From NCBI RefSeq assembly GCF_029360775.1, contig NZ_JARKMZ010000039.1, positions 62,001-126,000 of the forward strand: 64,000 nt of DNA, in the 5' to 3' direction. This DNA is from Daejeonella sp. H1SJ63 (GTDB taxonomy: Bacteria; Bacteroidota; Bacteroidia; Sphingobacteriales; Sphingobacteriaceae). Made by a program: the position numbers and the translations under genes. Of this stretch, positions 8,069 to 17,547 are shown piece after piece (the stretch's first letter is position 1; each line of letters begins with the position of its first letter). The notes beneath the pieces were generated by a model that was not told the DNA's origin, searched no databases, and saw only the letters and a program-made list of their open reading frames with translations.

Positions 8069-9511
8069 ATGGCAACATCTTACAGATCACCCGGTGTTTA
8101 TATTGAGGAAATACCGAAGCTCCCACCATCTGTGGCGCAGGTAGAAACAGCTATTCCTGTTTTCATAGGCTACACAGTCCGAAGTGGCATAGAGGGAACG
8201 CCACTTTCCACAGCTGTTATTGATGCAATAACAGTGTCGGAAGCAAAGCGAATCACATCATTGCTGGAGTATGAAACTTACTTTGGTACAGGTGTTAATG
8301 AAACATTCAGTGTAAAGATTGAAGAATCCTATACAGCAGGGACTCCACCGGTTTTAAAAAAGCGTGTAGTTACAGCATCAGTACCAGCGCCATCCATACA
8401 TACGATGTATTACCAGATGCAAATGTATTTTGCTAATGGCGGAGGGCCATGTTACATTATCAGTGTTGGAAATACCACTGCAGCTACAATTTCGAAAACA
8501 AATTTAATTGCCGGGCTTAAAATGTCCAGTCGGTATGATGAGCCTACACTGATCGTATTTCCTCAGGCCGTAAATATTTCAGGAGCCAGTGATGCCTATG
8601 ATGTGTATGATTCCGCATTGATGGAGGCTGGTAAATTGCAGGATCGTTTTGTTGTCATGGATTGTCATGGAGATGATCCGGAAACTTTGCGTGCTGTTTC
8701 CGGAATAGGAACTACTGATCTCAAATATGGTGCAGCATATCATCCATTTTTGCGTACTTCCCTAAATTATCTGTATAGTCTTGATACACTAACAGTTATA
8801 TGGAAAAGCGATAAAAATGACGATGGTGATTTAACTGATGCAGATGATAAAAATCTCCCTGCAGCTCCGTATAATACCTTGCCAACAGAATTACAATCTC
8901 TCGTAAAACTCGAAATGGATAAACAGAGGGTTGTTTTATCACCATGCAGTACAGTGGTGGGTGTTTACGCCTTGGTTGACAGCACCAGAGGTGTTTGGAA
9001 AGCTCCCGCTAATGTTAGCCTTAATATGGTTTCAGGCCTAACAAAGCAGATTACTGAGGAGGCGCAGGGAAGTTTAAACATTGATTCAGTTGCAGGTAAA
9101 TCAATAAATGTAATACGGGCCTTTACCGGAAGGGGAATTTTAATATGGGGGGCCAGAACCTTAGCCGGTAACGATAATGAGTGGAGATATATTCCGGTTC
9201 GTCGCTTCTTTAACATGGTCGAAGAGAGCTGTAAAAATGCTTCCGGAGGTTTTGTTTTCGAGCCCAATGACTCGAATACCTGGGTTAAAGTTCAGGGTAT
9301 GCTGGAGAACTTCCTGGTTACATTATGGAGACAAGGTGCATTGCAGGGTGCCAAACCTGAACATGCATTTTATGTTTCTGTTGGCCTAAACAAAACAATG
9401 TCTGCTTTAGATATTCTGGAAGGCAGAATGATTGTTGAAATAGGTTTGGCAGTTGTAAGACCAGCAGAATTTATAATTCTGCGTTTCAGTCATAAAATGG
9501 CAGAAAGTTGA
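8069..9511 (+). CDS. Contractile tail sheath protein
   Basis: The 480-residue protein opens with the sheath signature YRSPGVYIEEIP and ends with a C-terminal domain of the phage-tail-sheath type (YIPVRRFFNMVEES, then VGLNKTMSALDILEGRMIVEIGLAVVRPAEFIILRF). It forms the outer contractile helix around the inner tube; extended N- and C-terminal arms link neighbours. Afp and PVC carry three sheath paralogues, but only this one is present here, so the particle should have a simpler sheath. It is followed after 40 bases by the main tube gene, the expected order for high, matched expression. Confidence 0.95.
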   Translation: MATSYRSPGVYIEEIPKLPPSVAQVETAIPVFIGYTVRSGIEGTPLSTAVIDAITVSEAKRITSLLEYETYFGTGVNETFSVKIEESYTAGTPPVLKKRVVTASVPAPSIHTMYYQMQMYFANGGGPCYIISVGNTTAATISKTNLIAGLKMSSRYDEPTLIVFPQAVNISGASDAYDVYDSALMEAGKLQDRFVVMDCHGDDPETLRAVSGIGTTDLKYGAAYHPFLRTSLNYLYSLDTLTVIWKSDKNDDGDLTDADDKNLPAAPYNTLPTELQSLVKLEMDKQRVVLSPCSTVVGVYALVDSTRGVWKAPANVSLNMVSGLTKQITEEAQGSLNIDSVAGKSINVIRAFTGRGILIWGARTLAGNDNEWRYIPVRRFFNMVEESCKNASGGFVFEPNDSNTWVKVQGMLENFLVTLWRQGALQGAKPEHAFYVSVGLNKTMSALDILEGRMIVEIGLAVVRPAEFIILRFSHKMAES

Positions 9512-9551
9512 TTTTAATTATAAATAATTTAATCTGTTTAAAAAGCACATT

Positions 9552-9980
9552 ATGGCAACATATCCTCTTCCCAAGTTCCACTTCCTTGTTCAATGGGGTG
9601 GTAAACGTATCGGTTTTTCTGAAGTAACAGGATTAGATATACAAATTGAACCCATAGAATACCGGGAGGGGTCCAGTCCTCAGTATTCAAAAATAAAAAT
9701 GCCCGGAATGCAAAAATCAAGTAACATTACGCTCAAACGCGGAACCGTTGCTGGTGATAAAGAGTTTTATACCTGGATAAAAACGGTAAATCTGAATACC
9801 ATAGAACGCAGGGACTTAACCATTTCTCTTTTAAATGAAAATCATGAACCCGTTATCAGCTGGAAAGTAATGAATGCTTTTCCGATTAAGGTACAAGCCA
9901 GCGATTTGAAAGCAGATGGTAATGAAGTAGCTATTGAGACCATTGAGCTGGCTCATGAAGGCCTTGATATCATGAATTAG
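9552..9980 (+). CDS. Inner tube protein (gp19/Hcp-like, Afp1 type)
   Basis: The 142-residue protein matches the T4 gp19-like tube family: PLPKFHFLVQWGGKRIGFSEVTGLD, here seen as its first 25 or so residues, then a YREGSSP loop and the NITLKRGTV strand. Such proteins stack as hexameric rings that make the inner tube in which cargo is thought to be carried. The following gene is a divergent paralogue of similar length, so this one is the likely bulk tube subunit because it directly follows the sheath. Tube identity is clear; which paralogue is major is inference. Confidence 0.9.
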   Translation: MATYPLPKFHFLVQWGGKRIGFSEVTGLDIQIEPIEYREGSSPQYSKIKMPGMQKSSNITLKRGTVAGDKEFYTWIKTVNLNTIERRDLTISLLNENHEPVISWKVMNAFPIKVQASDLKADGNEVAIETIELAHEGLDIMN

Positions 9981-10017
9981 TGCAAGTTTTTGGTTTTTAA
10001 TAACATACTCATTCACC

Positions 10018-10473
10018 ATGGCTAAAGTACCAACAGCCGGCGGATATTATCCTCCGGTGGGTTTTCATTTTAAGGTAGAATTTGTAGGTATAGGCAACGA
10101 TAACGACGTGCGCTTTCAATCTGTTGCAGGCCTTAGTTTAGAATATGATACCGAATCTTATAAAGAGGGAGGAGAGAACAGGTTTGAACATAAGTTGCCT
10201 TTAAGAACCAAGTATCCGGATCTTTCTTTAAAGCGTGGTATGCTTACAGATTCTAAAGTAATTAAATGGTGTTTGGATGCTCTGCAAAACAGGGATTTTA
10301 AACCTGTACAAATTAATATCAGTTTGCTTAATGAAGAGCATCAGCCCTTAAAAACATGGAATGTATATAATGCATGGCCAAAGAAATGGTCGGTTTCCGA
10401 TTTTAATTCGCAGGATAATTCGATAGTAATTGAAACGCTTGATCTGAGTTATAACTATTTCACACTGAACTGA
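10018..10473 (+). CDS. Second tube protein (Afp5-like tube initiator)
   Basis: This 151-residue paralogue shares the gp19 fold signals with the preceding gene: GFHFKVEFVGIG, SVAGLSLEYDTESYKEGGENRF, DLSLKRGM and the closing LKTWNVYNAWPKKW. It has a longer N-terminal loop (TAGGYYPPVG) and an EHKLPLRTKYP insertion. In Afp/PVC particles a second tube protein forms the first ring on the spike or baseplate, and the position here, right before the baseplate genes, fits that. It starts 37 bases after the main tube gene. Confidence 0.85.
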   Translation: MAKVPTAGGYYPPVGFHFKVEFVGIGNDNDVRFQSVAGLSLEYDTESYKEGGENRFEHKLPLRTKYPDLSLKRGMLTDSKVIKWCLDALQNRDFKPVQINISLLNEEHQPLKTWNVYNAWPKKWSVSDFNSQDNSIVIETLDLSYNYFTLN

Positions 10474-10474
10474 T

Positions 10475-10648
10475 ATGTCACTTGAGATAAAAGAACTGAA
10501 CATACGGGTTACTGTTAACCAGCCGCAGCCAGAAAGTGATTCGGCCGCTGTTGCCCTGAGCCAGGCTGACAAGCCGGATAATGAGGCTTTAATTCAGCAA
10601 TGCATTGAGCAGGTAATCGAAATTTTTAACAACAAAAATGAAAGATGA
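10475..10648 (+). CDS. DUF5908 small eCIS protein
   Basis: The 57-residue product begins MSLEIKELNIRVTVN and ends with the helix ALIQQCIEQVIEIFNNK, the pattern of the small DUF5908 family that sits between tube and LysM-baseplate genes in Bacteroidota eCIS loci. It begins one base after the preceding stop, and its own stop overlaps the next start (ATGA), so it is embedded in a translationally coupled chain. The length is normal for the family. Function is unknown; a small baseplate or assembly factor is plausible. Confidence 0.8.
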   Translation: MSLEIKELNIRVTVNQPQPESDSAAVALSQADKPDNEALIQQCIEQVIEIFNNKNER

Positions 10649-11334
10649 TGGCACAGGGAAAGCTCGAAAAAATAAAAATACTGGCTTATAATAATCCTGA
10701 TTATGCTGATAGCCATAAGATAGGCGATACGTTTACTGCCATGGTAAATCCGGAAACCTACGTGCTGGATTATAAAGTTGAGTTTACAGAAGGCCAGGGA
10801 ACAGGGACAAGTGCAGCAACACAGCGGTTTAATGTAAAAAAGCCTGAAGAAATGGCCTTCGAGTTTCTATTTGATTGTACAGGTATTATCAACGGAGAAA
10901 AAAAAGCAAGCATACATGAGGAGGTAGAGGCATTTAAGCAAATGCTGCTTGAATATGATAGCGCGTCGCATGAGCCGAAGCATTTCAAACTGGTTTGGGG
11001 AAATTTTATTTTCAAAGGGCGCTGTAATTCCTTAAGCATTACCTATAAGTTATTTAATCCGGATGGCAGTCCCATCAGGGCTATTTGCAAAGCCGGTTTT
11101 AAAGGTAGTGTTGAGGAGACCTTGCGGGTGGCAACAGAAAATCCTCAATCAGCTGATTTGACACATTATCGTACAGTAAAAATGGGCGATACTTTACCAT
11201 TGATGTGTTATAATATTTATGGGGATTCGAAATACTATCTGCAGGTAGCCTGTGTTAATAAGCTTTACAATTTCAGGCATTTGATACAGGGTACAGAATT
11301 GTTTTTTCCCCCAATGGTAAAAACTCAGAATTAA
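10645..11334 (+). CDS. LysM-containing baseplate protein (Afp7/gp53-like)
   Basis: The 229-residue protein has two parts. Residues 1-165 form a CIS-tube-type domain (MVNPETYVLDYKVEF, then the FEFLFDCTG strand and FKLVWGNFIFKGRC). Residues about 173-225 are a LysM module (HYRTVKMGDTLPLMCYNIYG ... LIQGTELFFPP). In Afp7/PVC7 the LysM domain grips the central spike and joins it to the tube and wedges, so it is a structural glue rather than a cell-wall binder. It overlaps the DUF5908 stop by four bases, and the spike gene follows after one base. Confidence 0.9.
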   Translation: MMAQGKLEKIKILAYNNPDYADSHKIGDTFTAMVNPETYVLDYKVEFTEGQGTGTSAATQRFNVKKPEEMAFEFLFDCTGIINGEKKASIHEEVEAFKQMLLEYDSASHEPKHFKLVWGNFIFKGRCNSLSITYKLFNPDGSPIRAICKAGFKGSVEETLRVATENPQSADLTHYRTVKMGDTLPLMCYNIYGDSKYYLQVACVNKLYNFRHLIQGTELFFPPMVKTQN

Positions 11335-11335
11335 T

Positions 11336-13084
11336 ATGCCTAATGAAAGAACGATCGCTTCTGATGAGCCTAAAAGTGTTTGTACATACACAATACTTTC
11401 AGAAGGGACTGAAGTGTCAAAAACCTATCATGTATTATCCATAATAGTGAGCAAAGAGATTAACCGGATTCCCTCTGCCACCCTCATAATACTGGATGGC
11501 GAACCCTCCAGGGGATCGTTTGATATTAGTAATAAAGATGATTTTGAACCTGGTAAAAGGTTAGAGATAAAAGCAGGTTACCGGAGTGATGAAGAAACAA
11601 TTTTTAAGGGTATTGTTATTAAACACGGTATTAAACTCAGAAAAACAGCTTCGGTATTAATGGTTGAATGTAAAGATGAGGCTGTTAAAATGACCATAGC
11701 CGCTAAAAGTAAGTATTTCAAAGATGTAAAAGATAGCGAAGTTATAGAGGAGCTGATAAACTTACATGGAATAGAAAAGGATGTAGAAACAACACTCATT
11801 TCACACAAAGAAATTGTGCAGTACAATACAACAGATTGGGACATGATGTTATGCAGAATTGATGCAAATGGATTATTGTGTATTGCTGACGATGGTAAGT
11901 TAAGTATTGCTAAACCTGATTTTTCATCTGAACCGGTTTTGACAGTGCAATATGGAGCAACAGTGCATGATCTTGATGCTGAAATTGATGCCAGACTTCA
12001 GTTTAAATCAGTAAAGGCAAGTGCGTGGAATTCAACAGATCAGGAAATGCTTACCGGTGTTGAAGCAGAGGATCCCGGTGTGCCGGATACCGGAAATATT
12101 ACAGCTGATACACTTGCGGATATATCGGGGGAGGAAAGTTTTCAATTACAGCACAGTGGTAAATTGAGCGAACAGGAACTTCAGCAATGGGCCAATGCTA
12201 AAATGCTCAAACATAAGCTGGCAAAAATAAGGGGTCGTGTTACTACCGACGGAACCGCAGCAGTTAAACCTGGAAAGATGTTTGAGTTAAAGGGGGTTGG
12301 TGAGCGTTTCGAGGGAAAATTGTTTGTAACGGGGGTTCGGCATCAGGTAGCTAAGGGCAATTGGCAAACTACCCTGCAATTTGGCATCAATCCCGAATGG
12401 TTTGTACAAACTTATCCGGTACAACAGCCATTAGCCGGTGCGCTGTTGCCTGCCATTCAGGGTTTGCAGATTGGTATAGTAACAAAACTGGAGGGCGATC
12501 CCGATGCTGAGGATCGCATTATGGTTCGTCTGCCTCATATTAATTCAGAGGATGAGGGGATTTGGAGCAGAATAAGCACTCTGGATGCAGGTAGTAACAG
12601 AGGAACTTTCTTCAGGCCTGAAATAGGAGATGAAGTTATTGTTGGGTTTATAAATAACGACCCGCGGCATGCTGTGATATTGGGTATGTGCAACAGCAGT
12701 AAAAATGCCGCACCATTAGAGACCAGTGATGATAATCATGAGAAAGGTTATGTATCCCGAAGTGGTATGAAAGTAATATTTAATGATGAAAAAAAGACGG
12801 TCTGCATTGAAACTCCTTCAGGGAATAAATTTCTTCTTTCCGAAGAAGATAAAGCCATAAAAATGGAAGATCAGCATGGAAATAAATTCAGCATGGATCA
12901 GGATGGGTTTAAAATAGAAAGTATCAAAGATATTGTGCTGAAAGCGGCAACAGATATAAAAGCAGAAGGGGTAAACATAAATTTAAAAGGAAGCGGAGGA
13001 GTTAAAGCTGAAGGTAGTTCAACAGCAGAAATATCTTCAGGAGGAAATACAACGGTTAAAGGATCGATTGTGAAAATTAATTAA
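11336..13084 (+). CDS. VgrG-like central spike protein (Afp8/PVC8)
   Basis: The 582-residue protein fuses a gp27-like part (about residues 1-360) to a gp5-like OB fold (about 375-465; GIVTKLEGDP, then MVRLPHINSEDEGIWSRIS and GTFFRPEIGDEVIVGF). The tail is a repetitive beta-helix: alternating short strands in KFLLSEEDKAIKMED, KAEGVNINLKGSGG and the serine/glycine-rich end. The trimer forms the piercing needle capped by the PAAR protein encoded next. No enzymatic domain is attached, so the spike itself is not evidently an effector. The start follows one base after the LysM gene stop. Confidence 0.9.
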   Translation: MPNERTIASDEPKSVCTYTILSEGTEVSKTYHVLSIIVSKEINRIPSATLIILDGEPSRGSFDISNKDDFEPGKRLEIKAGYRSDEETIFKGIVIKHGIKLRKTASVLMVECKDEAVKMTIAAKSKYFKDVKDSEVIEELINLHGIEKDVETTLISHKEIVQYNTTDWDMMLCRIDANGLLCIADDGKLSIAKPDFSSEPVLTVQYGATVHDLDAEIDARLQFKSVKASAWNSTDQEMLTGVEAEDPGVPDTGNITADTLADISGEESFQLQHSGKLSEQELQQWANAKMLKHKLAKIRGRVTTDGTAAVKPGKMFELKGVGERFEGKLFVTGVRHQVAKGNWQTTLQFGINPEWFVQTYPVQQPLAGALLPAIQGLQIGIVTKLEGDPDAEDRIMVRLPHINSEDEGIWSRISTLDAGSNRGTFFRPEIGDEVIVGFINNDPRHAVILGMCNSSKNAAPLETSDDNHEKGYVSRSGMKVIFNDEKKTVCIETPSGNKFLLSEEDKAIKMEDQHGNKFSMDQDGFKIESIKDIVLKAATDIKAEGVNINLKGSGGVKAEGSSTAEISSGGNTTVKGSIVKIN

Positions 13085-13090
13085 GAATAA

Positions 13091-13381
13091 ATGCCCGCAG
13101 CAGCAAGAGTTGGTGATATGCATGTTTGTCCGATGGTGACCGGAACGGTTCCTCATGTAGGAGGGCCGGTATTACCACCGGGTGCGGCAACAGTTTTGAT
13201 TGGTGGTATGCCTGCCGCTTGTGTGGGTGATATGCTTACCTGTACCGGTCCGCCGGATACTATAGCTGCCGGTTCATCTACAGTTATGATTTGTGGAAAG
13301 CCTGCAGCAAGGATGGGAGATTCGGCAACACATGGCGGTTCAATAGTAGCAGGCTGTCCAACGGTAATAATTGGTGGTTAA
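13091..13381 (+). CDS. PAAR-domain spike tip protein
   Basis: The 96-residue protein is a single PAAR domain: AARVGDMHVCP near the N-terminus, repeated glycine-rich beta turns (VLIGGMPAACVGD, MICGKPAARMGD) and the terminal TVIIGG. Conserved histidine and cysteine residues would bind the zinc that stiffens the cone. It sharpens the VgrG-like spike encoded six bases upstream. There is no extension or fused toxin, so its role is purely structural. Confidence 0.95.
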   Translation: MPAAARVGDMHVCPMVTGTVPHVGGPVLPPGAATVLIGGMPAACVGDMLTCTGPPDTIAAGSSTVMICGKPAARMGDSATHGGSIVAGCPTVIIGG

Positions 13382-13390
13382 ATTTTTGTT

Positions 13391-13840
13391 ATGGCAGAGG
13401 TAAAAACAAATGATTTCCTGGGGCGGGGCTGGAGTTTTCCGCCGGAATTTAATATTACATCTCAGTCAGTGGAAATGACAGAAAAGGTAGATGATATTTA
13501 TAAGAGCCTTGAAATATTACTTACCACGAAGGTTGGTGAACGCATAATGCAGCCCAAGTATGGTTGTAATATGGATGAACTGATCTTTGAATCATTGGAT
13601 ACTGCCACAAAAACTATCATCATAGATAAAATCAAAACTGCTATACTCTATTTTGAACCTCGTATTGATGCTAAGAAGATAGAACTGAATACCGATAATG
13701 AATCTGAGGGAATTATTGTTTTGGAAATTGAATATGTGGTAAGGGCAACAAATTCGCGGTTCAATTTTGTATACCCTTATTACCGTAACGAAGGAACTGA
13801 ATTACAATTTATTAGTACCAATAATCCTGTAGCATTTTAA
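13391..13840 (+). CDS. GPW/gp25 family baseplate protein (Afp9-like)
   Basis: The 149-residue protein shows the gp25 signature: GRGWSFPPEF at the start, KSLEILLTTKVGERIMQPKYGCN, and the FFEPRI-like ILYFEPRIDAKKIEL strand. gp25 binds the wedge proteins and the first sheath ring and nucleates sheath assembly. Length matches the family. It sits nine bases after the PAAR gene and four bases before the large baseplate protein that it would contact. Confidence 0.95.
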   Translation: MAEVKTNDFLGRGWSFPPEFNITSQSVEMTEKVDDIYKSLEILLTTKVGERIMQPKYGCNMDELIFESLDTATKTIIIDKIKTAILYFEPRIDAKKIELNTDNESEGIIVLEIEYVVRATNSRFNFVYPYYRNEGTELQFISTNNPVAF

Positions 13841-13843
13841 GTC

Positions 13844-16800
13844 ATGGCTTGTATAACTAACAAAAACCCTTTAAATCATGGCGGAACAAGCCAGGAGCAG
13901 CGTCTGCTCAACGAGATGAAAAGGGGATATGTGAGTATTGATGAGCGCGACTATGCCGATTGGATTGTCTTTGCCAGCAGGTTCTCTGCCTACCTTAATT
14001 ATTATAATCTGGAAAATAAGGTTACTAATAATTGGCAGCCATTTTTCGAAAGTGATGTATCTGCAGTATTAGGTTCAATAGCTATACAAGACATTGAGGA
14101 GTATAAGCTCGAAATAAAAACCAGGTTTGATATTTTAAAAACTAATGAACAGCAGGTAAACCCTAAAAAAGAAAACTTAAGCGCTTTAATTGCGGGTGTA
14201 CTTACTTTATCTAAAGCATTAGATTTCTATACTTCAAAACTGGCCGATGATAATCAACTGAAAATTAATATCCGGAACCTGGTTCATGTCAAATTACAAC
14301 CAGCACTGCAAAAGCTGCTTGCATATTATAAAGGCGGAAAAAAATTGAACTTGGTTAAGGATAAAGATCAGCCCGGCTGGAAGGTCATTGGTATTCCGGT
14401 TGAAAAGATTTCTGCAATTCTGGCAGAAGGATTATCCTCTATGTGGTTTAAAAATGAGGCTAACTGGACAGATTTTTATACCGGTATTCCGGAGGATAAA
14501 AGCATTTATGGTGATCCGGCCTCAGATCCAATCAGAAAGATAGGTCATGCAGCCAATCATAATTTATTCAGAGGAATATTCGACCAATTTCTAATGTCCT
14601 ATGCCAGGATCATTAAAGAGTCTGAAACTGCATTGATGCAAAGTTTAACTACAGTAAATAATCATACCCCTGATTATACACTATTCCTGAGTTTTTTACA
14701 ACTTTTCCGATATTCAAAAGAACATATAAATACATTAACTCAGTCTCATTTAGACTTTTACTATAAAGATGTTTTAAGGCTTAAATCACAGCCTGAAACC
14801 CCTAATAAAGCACATATTCTGTTAGAGCTTGCTAAACAGGCAGATACCCATTTGCTAAAGAAAGGCACTTTATTAAAAGCAGGGAAAGATAGTCTGGGTA
14901 AAGAGGTGTTTTATGCAATGGAAAATGATGTAGTATTTAACAAATCGAAGGTTGTTAAACTTATGTCTGTTTACAGGGCTAATGCTACCGATAATTATTC
15001 TTCAATTAATAATGCCGGCAGAATATTCGCTTCGCCGGTTATCAATTCTGCTGATGGCCTTGGCGCTGAAATCGAAACTGAATTTAAGGAGTGGCATCCC
15101 TATATAAATAAGGATGCTGTTGAGGGTATAGTAACAAATATCAGGATGCCCATGGCACAGATTGGATTCTCTGTTGCATCCTCAAACTTATATTTAACTG
15201 AGGGGGAGCGGATAGTTAACATCAAATTTGCACCGGCATTTACGGCAGGTCAGCTCACTGCTTTAGGATCTGTTGAATGCTTTTTAACAACAGAAAAAGG
15301 ATGGTATAAAGTAAGCGCTCATACCTGGAGCGCAGGTACAATCACCGGGCCCATAAATGCAAGTATTTTAACACTTAAAATTCCGGGAGATGTTGCCGCG
15401 ATAACAAATTATAATGCATCTGTTCACGGGGGCTTGTTTAACTGTAATGTTCCGATGCTAAAGGTTTACCTGACTAATTCAGCTGATGTGATTTATAAGT
15501 ACGATCTGCTTAAAGATATTAATGTCAGCAATATTGAAATTGAGGTTAAGGTTGGGCTTGATGATAATGATTTAATTATAAATGGCGGATTAAAAGATCT
15601 GCTTTTATCAAATGATTTTGGTGAGCTGGATCCTTCAAAACCTTTTCTTCCTTTTGGCCCGGCTCCAAAGGCAGGAGCTTCCCTCATTATTGGGAACAAT
15701 GAACTGTTTAAGAAAAAAGCAAAACTTTATTTTAGTGTAGGCTGGAAAGATCTGCCTTCAACTACCAGAGCTATTGATTATGAGACGGCTGCTGCTGCAA
15801 CAGATAACAGCCCCAGGGTAAGTTTATTTTCTCTTGAAAAAGGAATCTGGAAGGATCCTGATATAGAACTAAGCATACTTAGCGACTCGAATTTATCATC
15901 ACCAAGCCCAAACATAAGCTTCCCATCTTCCTTTTACCAGTTGTCAGATAATGTTATTGCAGAATATTCTGAAAATTACAACCGGTATAATATCGCTTCG
16001 AATAAGGGTTTTCTGAAACTTAAGTTGAAGGAAGGGTTTGGTCATGCAGCTTATCAAAAGCAATTGACTCTCTATCTGATTGATAAGGCCAAGCCAACTC
16101 CTGCCGGTCTTACTGAACCAACAGAACCTTATACCCCTATGCTTGAAAGAATATCACTTCATTATAAGGCGCTTGTTACTACCGATATCAGTGATGCGGA
16201 TGATTATGCTGATCGTCAATTACAATTCTTTCATCTGTATCCTTTTGGGGAAGCGGAACAGCACGCCGTTCTGAATGATGGTGCTGAAGTTTCTTTATTG
16301 CCGGATTTTAAAGGCAGTAATGAAAATGCCGGAGAACTGTACATCGGGATAGAAAATTTACAGGCAGGACAGAGTGCAGCTCTATTGTTTCAGGTATTGG
16401 AAGGAACCAGTAATCCTTTGCTCGACAAGCCCGAGAAACATATTACCTGGAGCTATTTAAGCAATAATACCTGGAAAAAATTCGATGATCAATCGGTAAC
16501 AGATAATACTGGTCAAATCGTTCAATCAGGTATCATCTCTTTTGTTATTCCTGCTGACGCTGGTACAGACAATACCCTGTTGGAACCAGGTTATATCTGG
16601 CTGCGGGCGGCTGTAGAAGAGCAGGCAGAAGCAGTTTGTAAGATACTATCTGTAGATGCACAGGCGGCAGTGGTTACTTTTGTATCAAATAATAATGCTT
16701 CTGACTTTCAGCAGACTGCTTTGCCGGCCGGCAGTATTTCAAAATTGAAAGAGGCTTCCTCAGCAATTAAAAAAATTAAACAGCCATATCCTTCTTTTGG

Positions 16801-17503
16801 AGGTCGTTCTGCCGAAACCTCTGAACAGTATTTTATCAGGGTAAGTGAGCGTTTGCGTCATAAGTCCAGAGCCATAACGATTTGGGACTATGAACACCTG
16901 ATACTTGAAGCTTTCCCTTCGATACATAAGGTTAAGTGCCTGAATCATACTAAATATTCAGGCAATGATTATAATGAACTTGCACCCGGGCATGTAACAA
17001 TAATTACGATTCCTGATTTAATAAACCGCAATGATGCAAATCCGCTGCGCCCTTATACAAATCAGAATGTTCTGGAACAAATAGAAGCATTTTTAAAAAA
17101 GAAGATTTCCTGCCACATAAAACTGGATGTCAGACATCCTCAGTTTGAAGAAGTGAGACTGGAATTCAAATTAAAGTTGATCAGCGGGCTCGAGTTTAAT
17201 TATTACCGCGAATTATTGCAGAAAGAAATAACTGAGTTTCTTACACCCTGGGCGTATGGTAAGGCAACAGATATTGTCTTGGGAGGTAAGGTACATAAAT
17301 CTGTTCTCATAAATTTCATAGAGGAGCGCAGCTATGTAGATTTTATAACTGATGTGAAGATGTATCATCGGACTGATGAAAGTCTTACCGAGAGTTCTGA
17401 TACTGATACTATTGAGGCCTCAACTGCCAAATCTGTTTTAGTATCGGCACCATCATCAAAACATACTATTTGTGAGGTAGGAGTAGCTTGTGTATTAATG
17501 TAA
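13844..17503 (+). CDS. Large baseplate wedge protein (Afp11/gp6, baseplate J-like)
   Basis: The 1219-residue protein carries baseplate J features in its C-terminal third: PSFGGRSAETSEQYFIRVSERLRHKSRAITIWDYE is the conserved region near residue 985-1020, followed by FPSIHKVKCLNHT and the dimerisation domain (LEQIEAFLKKKIS, FNYYRELLQKEITEFLTPW). The N-terminal two thirds is a long, divergent insertion rich in predicted beta strands. Such proteins form the ring of wedges that holds the sheath in its extended state. It is larger than phage homologues, as usual in Bacteroidota eCIS, and pairs with the next gene to form the wedge heterodimer. Confidence 0.85.
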   Translation: MACITNKNPLNHGGTSQEQRLLNEMKRGYVSIDERDYADWIVFASRFSAYLNYYNLENKVTNNWQPFFESDVSAVLGSIAIQDIEEYKLEIKTRFDILKTNEQQVNPKKENLSALIAGVLTLSKALDFYTSKLADDNQLKINIRNLVHVKLQPALQKLLAYYKGGKKLNLVKDKDQPGWKVIGIPVEKISAILAEGLSSMWFKNEANWTDFYTGIPEDKSIYGDPASDPIRKIGHAANHNLFRGIFDQFLMSYARIIKESETALMQSLTTVNNHTPDYTLFLSFLQLFRYSKEHINTLTQSHLDFYYKDVLRLKSQPETPNKAHILLELAKQADTHLLKKGTLLKAGKDSLGKEVFYAMENDVVFNKSKVVKLMSVYRANATDNYSSINNAGRIFASPVINSADGLGAEIETEFKEWHPYINKDAVEGIVTNIRMPMAQIGFSVASSNLYLTEGERIVNIKFAPAFTAGQLTALGSVECFLTTEKGWYKVSAHTWSAGTITGPINASILTLKIPGDVAAITNYNASVHGGLFNCNVPMLKVYLTNSADVIYKYDLLKDINVSNIEIEVKVGLDDNDLIINGGLKDLLLSNDFGELDPSKPFLPFGPAPKAGASLIIGNNELFKKKAKLYFSVGWKDLPSTTRAIDYETAAAATDNSPRVSLFSLEKGIWKDPDIELSILSDSNLSSPSPNISFPSSFYQLSDNVIAEYSENYNRYNIASNKGFLKLKLKEGFGHAAYQKQLTLYLIDKAKPTPAGLTEPTEPYTPMLERISLHYKALVTTDISDADDYADRQLQFFHLYPFGEAEQHAVLNDGAEVSLLPDFKGSNENAGELYIGIENLQAGQSAALLFQVLEGTSNPLLDKPEKHITWSYLSNNTWKKFDDQSVTDNTGQIVQSGIISFVIPADAGTDNTLLEPGYIWLRAAVEEQAEAVCKILSVDAQAAVVTFVSNNNASDFQQTALPAGSISKLKEASSAIKKIKQPYPSFGGRSAETSEQYFIRVSERLRHKSRAITIWDYEHLILEAFPSIHKVKCLNHTKYSGNDYNELAPGHVTIITIPDLINRNDANPLRPYTNQNVLEQIEAFLKKKISCHIKLDVRHPQFEEVRLEFKLKLISGLEFNYYRELLQKEITEFLTPWAYGKATDIVLGGKVHKSVLINFIEERSYVDFITDVKMYHRTDESLTESSDTDTIEASTAKSVLVSAPSSKHTICEVGVACVLM

Positions 17504-17547
17504 GTGCCGGGGGAATTTAATGATATACGAAATACCGAAAAGAAACT

